Assembly: GCF_009708215.1 (NCBI RefSeq)
Contig: NZ_CP046175.1
Span: 1,984,001 to 2,048,000, forward strand
Reading direction: 5' to 3'
DNA: 64,000 nucleotides
Source: Occultella kanbiaonis
GTDB taxonomy: Bacteria > Actinomycetota > Actinomycetes > Actinomycetales > Beutenbergiaceae
The notes beneath the pieces are model-generated. The model did not search any database. It had not been told where the DNA came from and saw nothing but the letters and a program-made list of their open reading frames with translations. Shown here one piece after another: positions 57,644-64,000 of this stretch; within the stretch, counting starts at the first letter, position 1, and each line of letters starts with the position of its first letter. A program made the position numbers and the translations under genes.

Positions 57644-59018
57644 CGTGTCAGAACTGATCCTCGGCCCGGCGGGATCGCCGGGTACGGAGATCACCGTGGA
57701 GACCGGAGCCGGCGCCGTCGTGCGCCGCTCCGTGCTCCCCGGTGGGATCCGGGTGCTGACCGAGGCCATGCCCGGTCAGCGCTCGGCCGCGATCGGTGCC
57801 TGGGTGGCCGTCGGTTCTCGTGACGAGACCGACGGCCACCACGGCTCCACGCATTTCCTCGAACACCTGCTGTTCAAGGGCACGCCCTCCCGCGACGCGA
57901 TGGAGATCGCCTCGGCGTTCGACGCCGTCGGCGGCGAGGCGAACGCCGCGACCGGCAAGGAGCACACCTGCTACTACGCGCGGGTGCTCGACGCGGACCT
58001 GCCGATGGCGACCGACGTCATCCTCGACATGGTCACCTCCGCGACGCTCGACCCCGACGACTTCGACAGCGAGCGCGAGGTCATCCTCGAGGAACTCGCG
58101 ATGAACGAGGACGACCCCGTCGACGTCGCACACGAGCGCTTCTCGGCCCTCGTCTTCGGGGACCACCCGCTCGGCCGTCCGATCGGGGGCACCCCGGAGA
58201 GCATCCGTGCGGTGCCAAGGGATGCCGTCCACGAGCACTACCGGCGCACCTACACGCCGTCCGAGCTCGTGGTCACCGCCGCCGGTGGGGTCGACCACGA
58301 CACGCTCTGCGAGGCCGTCACACGCGCCGTCGCTGCGGGCGGCTGGTCTCTGGACCCGGCGGCCGCGCCGGCCCCGCGCCGCAGCCCGACCACCAACGGT
58401 CTGGACCTGCTCCCGGTGCAGGGCTCCGCCGCGACCGTGCGGCGCGGCACGGAGCAGGCCAACATCATTCTCGGCGGACTCGGCCCGGTGGCCGGAGACG
58501 ATCGGCGCTTCGTGCTCTCCGTGCTGAACGCGGTCCTGGGCGGTTCGATGAGTTCACGCCTGTTCCAGGAGATCCGCGAGAAGCGCGGACTCGCGTACTC
58601 GGTCTACTCGTTCGCCTCGGGCTACGCCGAGACCGGCGCCTTCGGCCTCTACGCCGGCTGCGCGCCGGGCAAGGTGGCGCAGGTCGTCGAACTCCTCGAC
58701 GCCGAGTGGGCCCGCCTGGCCACGACGGTGATGGACGACGACGAGCTCGCTCGGGGCATCGGTCAGATGTCCGGTGGACTCGTCCTCGGCCTCGAGGACT
58801 CCGGCTCCCGGATGTCGCGCCTCGGTCGCGCCGAGATCACGATGGGCGAGTTCGTCGGCCTCGACGAGACCCTCGCGCGGATCCGGTCGGTGACCGCCGA
58901 GCAGATCCGGGACCTCGCCGCGGAACTGTACGCGGCGGCGCGGCACCTGGTCGTCGTCGGCCCGTTCGAGGAGGACGTCGCGGCCACCGCGTTCGGGGCT
59001 CTGCCGACGGCTGCCTGA
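57636..59018 (+). CDS. M16 family zinc metallopeptidase
   Basis: Pitrilysin-family peptidase of 460 residues, similar to mitochondrial processing peptidase subunits. The inverted zinc motif HFLEH is at residues 73-77, with the downstream glutamate in [15 protein letters not shown]. The C-terminal inactive repeat has [20 protein letters not shown]. The pnp-M16-dapB order is common in Actinobacteria and Firmicutes. ATG 57636 overlaps pnp by 8 bp; GTG 57645 is a close alternative. Confidence 0.93.
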   Translation: MRDVSELILGPAGSPGTEITVETGAGAVVRRSVLPGGIRVLTEAMPGQRSAAIGAWVAVGSRDETDGHHGSTHFLEHLLFKGTPSRDAMEIASAFDAVGGEANAATGKEHTCYYARVLDADLPMATDVILDMVTSATLDPDDFDSEREVILEELAMNEDDPVDVAHERFSALVFGDHPLGRPIGGTPESIRAVPRDAVHEHYRRTYTPSELVVTAAGGVDHDTLCEAVTRAVAAGGWSLDPAAAPAPRRSPTTNGLDLLPVQGSAATVRRGTEQANIILGGLGPVAGDDRRFVLSVLNAVLGGSMSSRLFQEIREKRGLAYSVYSFASGYAETGAFGLYAGCAPGKVAQVVELLDAEWARLATTVMDDDELARGIGQMSGGLVLGLEDSGSRMSRLGRAEITMGEFVGLDETLARIRSVTAEQIRDLAAELYAAARHLVVVGPFEEDVAATAFGALPTAA

Positions 59019-59056
59019 GGCGAGGAGCCGGTGGGCGCGCGGATAGCATGGCGATC

Positions 59057-59836
59057 ATGCCGAACACGCCGAATACTGCCGCCGCGCCCCTGACGATCGC
59101 CCTCCTCGGCGCTGCCGGGCGGATGGGATCGACCGTCTGCGACGCCATCGAGAGCGCCGGCGACCTCGTCCTCGGCCCCCGGCTCGACGTCGGCGACGAC
59201 GTGGCGCTCCTGGCCGGCAGCGGGGCCACCGTGGCCGTGGACTTCACCGTGCCGTCCGCCACCGAGGCGAACGTGCACGCCCTCATCGACGCCGGTCTGC
59301 ACGCCGTGGTCGGGACCACCGGCTGGACCGAGGAGTCCCTGGGACGGGTGCGCACCCACCTCGCCGAGGACGGTCGCGGGCTCGGCGTTCTGATCGCTCC
59401 GAACTTCGCGCTCTCCGCGGTGCTCGCGATGCGGTTCGCGGCCCAGGCGGCCCGCTTCTTCGAGTCCGCGGAGGTCATCGAGCTGCACCACCCGAACAAG
59501 GTGGACGCGCCGTCCGGGACGGCCGTGCACACGGCCCGCGCGATCGCTGCCGCCCGCGCTCAGGCCGGCCTCGCAGCCGGCCCGGACGCCACCGAGACCG
59601 CCCTCGACGGCGCCCGCGGCGCCGTGGTGGACGGCGTGCACGTGCACGCCGTGCGACTGCGCGGCCTGGTCGCGCACGAGGAGGTCCTGTTCGGCAACCC
59701 GGGGGAACAGCTGACGATCCGCACGGACAGTTTCGAGCGGTCCTCGTTCATGCCGGGCGTGCTCCTCGCCGTTCGCGCCGTGGTCGAGCACCCGGGCCTG
59801 ACCGTCGGCCTGGACGGGTACCTGGACCTCGGCTGA
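59057..59836 (+). CDS. dapB: 4-hydroxy-tetrahydrodipicolinate reductase
   Basis: Reduces HTPA to tetrahydrodipicolinate in lysine and diaminopimelate synthesis; 259 residues. The nucleotide motif is LLGAAGRMGSTVC. The catalytic segment EVIELHHPNKVDAPSGTAV has the key histidines and lysine, and GTTGW is present. ATG 59057 lies 7 nt after TAGCAT (59044-59049), indicating a leaderless message; ATG 59048 overlaps that box and is unlikely. Confidence 0.96.
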   Translation: MPNTPNTAAAPLTIALLGAAGRMGSTVCDAIESAGDLVLGPRLDVGDDVALLAGSGATVAVDFTVPSATEANVHALIDAGLHAVVGTTGWTEESLGRVRTHLAEDGRGLGVLIAPNFALSAVLAMRFAAQAARFFESAEVIELHHPNKVDAPSGTAVHTARAIAAARAQAGLAAGPDATETALDGARGAVVDGVHVHAVRLRGLVAHEEVLFGNPGEQLTIRTDSFERSSFMPGVLLAVRAVVEHPGLTVGLDGYLDLG

Positions 59837-59952
59837 TCCGGCCGGGCCGGGGCGTCGTGGGACCCTGCGGATCGGCCGGATGACCCCGGCGCTCGGACCG
59901 GTGCGGGATTGCCCTGTTCGGGTGTCGGGGGTCGGGGTTAGCATTGGCGACC

Positions 59953-60936
59953 ATGTCAACGACGCGAGCTGTCGATGCCGATTTCGCCGAGATCATCGCA
60001 CCCTTCGAGCGCGAGATCTTCGCCCACTGCTACCGGATGATGGGCTCGGTCCACGATGCCGAGGACCTCGCCCAGGAGACGATGCTGCGCGCGTGGCGCG
60101 GCTACGCCCGGTTCGCCGGAGCCTCCTCGGTGCGGACCTGGATCCACAAGATCGCGACGAACACGTGCCTGTCCGCACTGGAGTCACGGCAGCGTCGACC
60201 GCTGCCGACCGGGCTCGGCGCACCGAGCACTGCGCCCGACGCGCCGTTGGTGGAACAGGACATTCTCTGGCTCGAGCCGGCCCCGGACGGTGCGCTCGGT
60301 CACGACGACCCGGGGGACGTGGCCGAGTCCCGGGAGTCGGTGCGACTCGCCTTCGTGGCCGCGCTGCAGCTGCTCCCGCCGCGCCAGCGCGCCGTGCTGA
60401 TCCTGCGGGACGTCCTGGCCTGGCGGGCCGCCGAGGTGGCCGAGGCGACCGGTCAGAGCGTCGCCGCCGTGAACTCCCTGCTGCAGCGGGCCCGGGAGAA
60501 GGTGGCGCAGGCCGCGCCGACTCGAGAGGACGCGCTCGAGCCCCACTCCGCTGCCGAGCGGGAGCTCCTGGCGCGCTACGTGGACGGGTTCGAGCGCTAC
60601 GACATCGCGGGTCTGGTGGAACTGTTCACCGCGGACGCGGTCTGGGAGATGCCGCCGTTCGAGGGCTGGTACTCCGGTCCCGAGAACATCGGTGAGCTCA
60701 TCGCGACCCAGTGCCCGGCCACCGGACCGGGGGACATGCTCCTGGTACCCACCCGGGCGAACGGGCAGCCCGCCTACGGGCTCTACATGCGCGGCGATGA
60801 CGGCCGTCATCACCCGTTCCACCTCCACGTGGTCGAATGCTCCGGTGGGGGAGTGCGGCACGTCGCCGCGTTCTTCGACACCTCACTGTTCGAGACGTTC
60901 GGACTCCCGCCGGTGGTGGACGCCCCGACCGCCTGA
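59953..60936 (+). CDS. ECF RNA polymerase sigma factor with C-terminal SnoaL-like domain (SigG-like)
   Basis: A 327-residue sigma factor. Region 2 has FEREIFAHCYRMMGSVHDAEDLAQETMLRAWR in segments; region 4 has LLPPRQRAVLILRDVLAWRAAEVAEATGQSVAAVNSLLQRAR. From ~200 a SnoaL/NTF2-like domain follows (YVDGFERYDIAGLVELFTADAVWEM), as in the SigG/SigJ-type ECF groups, where it regulates activity in place of an anti-sigma factor. ATG 59953 is 8 nt after TAGCAT. No anti-sigma gene is adjacent. Confidence 0.92.
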   Translation: MSTTRAVDADFAEIIAPFEREIFAHCYRMMGSVHDAEDLAQETMLRAWRGYARFAGASSVRTWIHKIATNTCLSALESRQRRPLPTGLGAPSTAPDAPLVEQDILWLEPAPDGALGHDDPGDVAESRESVRLAFVAALQLLPPRQRAVLILRDVLAWRAAEVAEATGQSVAAVNSLLQRAREKVAQAAPTREDALEPHSAAERELLARYVDGFERYDIAGLVELFTADAVWEMPPFEGWYSGPENIGELIATQCPATGPGDMLLVPTRANGQPAYGLYMRGDDGRHHPFHLHVVECSGGGVRHVAAFFDTSLFETFGLPPVVDAPTA

Positions 60937-60973
60937 CGGCGCGTGCGCCGACGGTGTCAGTACCCGACGGCGG

Positions 60974-61246
60974 TCAGCTCGCGGTGGTGAACACGGTCGC
61001 CGATTCGGCGGCCGAGCCGGCGAGCGACTGCTCCCGGTCTCGGCGCCGGCGGTCGGCGCGCTCCAGGATGATGCCAAGCCCGATCCCGAGCAGCGTGCCC
61101 GCCGCGACCCCGACCGCGATGTCCACGACGATGTTGCCGAGAGCGACGCCCACGGCCACGCCGAGCCCGATGCCGGTGCCCAGCCAGGAGCCGCGCGGCG
61201 AGGTCACGGTGGGCTTCCGAGTGCCGGGGGTGCTGGTCTGGATCAT
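60974..61246 (-). CDS. Small glycine-zipper membrane protein, unknown function
   Basis: A 90-residue protein with two hydrophobic segments rich in Gly-x-x-x-Gly spacing (GTGIGLGVAVGVALGNIV; VAAGTLLGIGLGIILE), then a basic patch (RADRRRRDREQ). This resembles glycine-zipper proteins, but I recognise no named family. ATG 61246 is 6 nt after TAGGCT on the minus strand (61258-61253), so it may be leaderless. It points toward the sigma factor gene; their 3' ends are 37 bp apart. Confidence 0.6.
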   Translation of the reverse strand: MIQTSTPGTRKPTVTSPRGSWLGTGIGLGVAVGVALGNIVVDIAVGVAAGTLLGIGLGIILERADRRRRDREQSLAGSAAESATVFTTAS

Positions 61247-61397
61247 GGCTCCAGCCTAGGAATCATGCCGTTCCGGCGCGTCCGTCGACCGGACGATCCT
61301 GGCCTCCCCCCAAGGGTGGACGGCGCTCGTCCGAGTGGTCGTCGGAGGGTGCTGGCGACCCGCCGGCCTCATCCGGACGGATGAGTCCGGGGCCGGC

Positions 61398-62024
61398 TCA
61401 GTGCTGGGACTCGAGCGCCCGACCGTCGGCCGGACCGTCGGCCGGAGCGGCTTCCCCGGCCGCGGACCGGGCGTTCGCGGCCCGCTGGTGGGAGGTCAGC
61501 GACATCCGGTCGATCAGCGCGAGCGCGACCGCCGAGAGGATGAACGCGATGTGGATGACCGTCTGCCAGAGCATGACCTCGGGTTCGGTTGTGTCGCTCT
61601 CGATGAACGTGCGGAGCAGGTGGATCGAGGAGATCCCGATGATCGACATCGCGAGCTTCGTCTTCAGCACGTTCGCGTTCACGTGGGAGAGCCACTCCGG
61701 CTGGTCCGGGTGGTTGTCGATCCGGATCCGTGAGACGAACGTCTCGTACCCGCCGATGATCACCATGATCAGCAGGTTCGAGATCATCACCACGTCCACC
61801 AGGCCGAGCACGATCAGCATCGTGTCCGCCTCGTCCATCCGGTGGCCGGAGAACACCTCGGAGATCAGGTGCCACAGCTCCTGCATGAACATCACCACGT
61901 ACGCCGCCTGTGCCACGATCAGGCCCAGGTACAGCGGCGCCTGCAGCCATCGGGACAGGAAGATCAGATAGCCGAGGGATGCGGCTGCGGGGTGGCTCGG
62001 GTTCTGGTCGGCACGTTTGAGCAT
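61398..62024 (-). CDS. TIGR00645 / UPF0114 family membrane protein
   Basis: A 208-residue integral membrane protein with four hydrophobic segments: YLIFLSRWLQAPLYLGLIVA, LVDVVMISNLLIMVIIGGYE, MSIIGISSIHLLRTF and a final VIHIAFILSAVALALIDR. The blocks NHPDQPEWLSHVNANVLKTKL and GGYETFVSR are strongly conserved in this family, whose function is unknown. The last ~25 residues are a low-complexity tail. ATG 62024 has a purine-rich GAGAGG upstream. Confidence 0.88.
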   Translation of the reverse strand: MLKRADQNPSHPAAASLGYLIFLSRWLQAPLYLGLIVAQAAYVVMFMQELWHLISEVFSGHRMDEADTMLIVLGLVDVVMISNLLIMVIIGGYETFVSRIRIDNHPDQPEWLSHVNANVLKTKLAMSIIGISSIHLLRTFIESDTTEPEVMLWQTVIHIAFILSAVALALIDRMSLTSHQRAANARSAAGEAAPADGPADGRALESQH

Positions 62025-62189
62025 GGCCAGGGTCCTCTCGGTCCGTCGGTGGGGGTGGGTGCCCCACTGACGGCGGGGCGGCGCTGACTTTAGCAGTCGT
62101 TCGTGATCACTTCGTGACCTAGAACGAGCGCTCCGCGTTCACGGTTCCCAGATGTGAGGCAGATCGCTCACCGGGGATCCCACGCGGCC

Positions 62190-62218
62190 ACCGGCGGCCC
62201 CGGTACGGGGCCGCCGGT
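62190..62218 (-). terminator. Terminator hairpin after the ABC exporter gene
   Basis: ACCGGCGGCCCCG (62190-62202), loop GTA, CGGGGCCGCCGGT (62206-62218): a perfect 13-bp stem located 14 bp downstream of the minus-strand ABC gene stop. The remaining ~165 bp up to the UPF0114 gene contain nothing else clear. Confidence 0.8.
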
Positions 62219-62231
62219 CGGGCCGGGCAGG

Positions 62232-63965
62232 TCAGCCGGCGAGGTGGCTCCACTTGGGCGCGAGCCGGTCCCAGGGCCCGACGTCGGCCACGGTGCCATC
62301 GACCAGCACCACGACCCGGTCCGCCCGCGCGAGCGCGGCTCGCTTCGACGTCGCGCCGACCACGGTGGTGCCGCGCTCGCGCAGGGCGGCCCAGAGCTCG
62401 ATCTCGGTCGAGGCGTCCAGGGCGCTGGAGACGTCGTCGGCGAGCAGGAGCTCGGTGTCCGCGGCGAGGGCTCGTGCGAGTGCGAGGCGCTGCACCTGAC
62501 CACCGGACAGGCGCACACCGCGGTGCCCGACGAGTGCGTGTGGCCCGCCTGCCTCCTCCACATCCTGCGTCAGCCGTGCACCCCGGATCGGGCCGTCGAG
62601 GTCGCGGGCGTGGTCCAGGCGGACGTTGTCGGAGAACGTGCCGGACAGCACCCGCGGTACCTGGGCCACGTGCGCGACCTGGGCCGGTCGCAGGAACGCC
62701 TGCGCGTCGCTCACCGCGACCCCGTTCCACCGGACGTCACCGGTGTGCTCCACCAGGCCGGCCAGCGAGGAGAGCAGCGACGACTTGCCCGAGCCGACCT
62801 GCCCGAGCAGCAGGATGAGCTCGCCGCGCCGGACCTCGAGGTCGACGTCGTAGACGCCGATCGTGCCGTCGTCGTGCACGGCACTCAGGTGACGCAGCTC
62901 GAGGCGCTCGAGCGGCTCGTGCGCGGGCGCGGTGGGCGCGGGGGCGACGCCGGTGACCAGGTCGACCCCGGGCCGGGCTGCGACGAGGTCGGCGCCGTCG
63001 GCGAACCGGGCGGTGGCGACCTGCCAGGCCCGGGTGCCCGGCGCCTCGGTGACCACGGCGCCGGCGACGACCCCGAACCAGGCGAACCCCATCACGGCGT
63101 TGGCCACGAGCAGGGTGGTGGCCAGGTCCCACCGGCCGGTGAGCAGGAACCCCCACGCGACGACGACGCCCACGTACAGGGTGACCATCGGGACCGAGTC
63201 GAGCACTGCCTGGACGCGGTGCTCGAAGATCGCCGCGCGGACCCGGCCGGAGTCGACCTCGCCGAGGTGCCGGCGCACGTCCGGGGTGCGGGCCGCGAGC
63301 TTCACCGTCCTGGCCGAGTCCAGCGCGGAGACGAGGGCCCGGCCGAAGCGGGCCCGGGCCGCGGACGACGCGGTCGCCGAGCGGCCCGCGATCGGCCGGC
63401 CGATCGCCGAGGCCGCGGCGGAGACCACCATCACGGCCAGGAGCACGGCGCCCGCGGTCCAGGTCCCGCTGATCAGGGCGGTGACAGCAACGATCAGGAG
63501 GCCGTTGATGAAGTCGACCCAGCGGTCCGCGTAGCGCGCGAACCGGTCCGCGTCCATCGCCCGGGCCACGACCTCACCCGGCGGCGTGGCCGGCAGCCGG
63601 TGCTGCCGGGTCTGCCCGTACATGACGGTCATCCGGATCCGCAGCAGGACCTCGACCCACCAGCGCGGGTACAGGCCGATGGCTCGGGACAGGATCAGTG
63701 GCTGCGCGAGCAGCAGCACCGCGAGCGCGACGACGAGCACCACGGGAACCGTGCCGGTCTGCACCTGCTGGACGGTGCGGCCCCAGAGGTAGCCGCTGAC
63801 CGCACCCTGGGCGGCCACGAGGCTCGCCAGCAGGAACAGGAAGGCGGCGAAGATCCCCCACCGCGGCCGCACCAGCAGGCCGTTGAAGATCCCGCGGGCC
63901 AGGCTCGGCCCCGTGCCGGGCTCGGGCACGTCCGGCGGGGTGCCGGTCCGACGGCGCCCGCCCAC
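62232..63965 (-). CDS. ABC exporter half-transporter (fused permease and ATPase)
   Basis: A 577-residue exporter: six-helix membrane domain (~30-320) then the ATPase, with Walker A GQVGSGKSS (~387-395), signature LSGGQVQRLALARAL and Walker B LLLADDVSSALD (~505-516). The catalytic glutamate after Walker B is aspartate, and the switch histidine region reads VVGATSKRAAL instead of a histidine. These changes are typical of the degenerate half of heterodimeric exporters. GTG 63965 lies 14 bp after a stop that probably ends the partner gene, which is beyond the window. The substrate is unknown. Confidence 0.88.
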   Translation of the reverse strand: MGGRRRTGTPPDVPEPGTGPSLARGIFNGLLVRPRWGIFAAFLFLLASLVAAQGAVSGYLWGRTVQQVQTGTVPVVLVVALAVLLLAQPLILSRAIGLYPRWWVEVLLRIRMTVMYGQTRQHRLPATPPGEVVARAMDADRFARYADRWVDFINGLLIVAVTALISGTWTAGAVLLAVMVVSAAASAIGRPIAGRSATASSAARARFGRALVSALDSARTVKLAARTPDVRRHLGEVDSGRVRAAIFEHRVQAVLDSVPMVTLYVGVVVAWGFLLTGRWDLATTLLVANAVMGFAWFGVVAGAVVTEAPGTRAWQVATARFADGADLVAARPGVDLVTGVAPAPTAPAHEPLERLELRHLSAVHDDGTIGVYDVDLEVRRGELILLLGQVGSGKSSLLSSLAGLVEHTGDVRWNGVAVSDAQAFLRPAQVAHVAQVPRVLSGTFSDNVRLDHARDLDGPIRGARLTQDVEEAGGPHALVGHRGVRLSGGQVQRLALARALAADTELLLADDVSSALDASTEIELWAALRERGTTVVGATSKRAALARADRVVVLVDGTVADVGPWDRLAPKWSHLAG

Positions 63966-63979
63966 CGACTCCGCAGCGT

Positions 63980-64000
63980 TCAGCGCGCGCGCCCCACCAG
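63980..64000 (-). CDS. Possible 3' end of an upstream gene (partner half-transporter?)
   Basis: Seven codons ending in TGA (LVGRAR then stop) are open at the window edge on the minus strand, directly upstream of the ABC half-transporter. In heterodimeric exporters the two halves are usually adjacent, so this may be the partner. The evidence is only position and an open frame. Confidence 0.3.
   Translation of the reverse strand: MVGRAR

Noticed and set aside
55286-57769. 827-codon minus-strand frame opposite pnp
   Set aside because: Composition is Asp/Gly/Leu/Val-biased shadow sequence; pnp is complete on the plus strand.

Overview
The window is a 64 kb piece of a high-GC (about 70%) actinobacterial chromosome. 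Dense GTG/ATG starts, 4-bp ATGA/GTGA overlaps, and the order rplS-lepB-rnhB-yraN-yifB-dprA-xerC-rpsB-tsf-pyrH-frr-cdsA-rlmN-dxr-rseP-ispG-proS-rimP-nusA-infB-rbfA-truB-ribF-rpsO-pnp-dapB are typical of Actinobacteria. The low-complexity tails and gene content suggest a Micrococcales relative of the Beutenbergia/Ruania/Cellulomonas group (inference). I see no prophage, insertion sequence, CRISPR array, tRNA or rRNA gene.

Layout. 1-8.7 kb: end of smc, ftsY, the nitrogen-control set amtB-glnK-glnD, and ffh. 8.7-13.9 kb: an amidohydrolase, a repeat-bearing intergenic region, and a five-gene operon of a YtrA-type GntR regulator with two ABC modules. 14-24 kb: ribosome maturation and translation (rpsP, khpA, rimM, a trmD-acetyltransferase fusion, rplS), signal peptidase, RNase HII, and DNA processing (yraN, yifB, dprA, xerC). 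24-38 kb: a degenerate M23 protein, rpsB-tsf, pyrH-frr-cdsA, an orphan zinc-chaperone-like lipoprotein under a Zur-type box, rlmN, a DivIVA-repeat protein and the dxr/rseP/ispG block. 38-50.5 kb: a Fpg-family glycosylase, proS, a DUF4439-like lipoprotein, rimP-nusA-ylxR-infB, rbfA and truB, with an MFS pump and its TetR repressor between rbfA and truB. 50.5-53.7 kb: an accessory island between truB and ribF, holding a WXG100-like protein fused to an alpha/beta-hydrolase, two similar small partners expressed from a divergent promoter pair, and a PadR regulator. 53.8-64 kb: ribF, rpsO, pnp, an M16 peptidase, dapB, an ECF sigma factor, two membrane proteins and half of an ABC exporter.

How it works together. 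Most genes are housekeeping: co-translational targeting (FtsY, Ffh), ammonium sensing (AmtB, GlnK, GlnD), ribosome biogenesis, isoprenoid and phospholipid synthesis, and RNA decay. The points that stand out are a GlnD with no C-terminal ACT domains and a strong hairpin in its first codons, the TrmD-GNAT fusion, the WXG/hydrolase cluster, a tight TetR/MFS operator, a Zur-type operator on a promoter that looks leaderless, and about seventeen genes whose start codon sits only 6-8 nt after a TANNNT-like -10 box.
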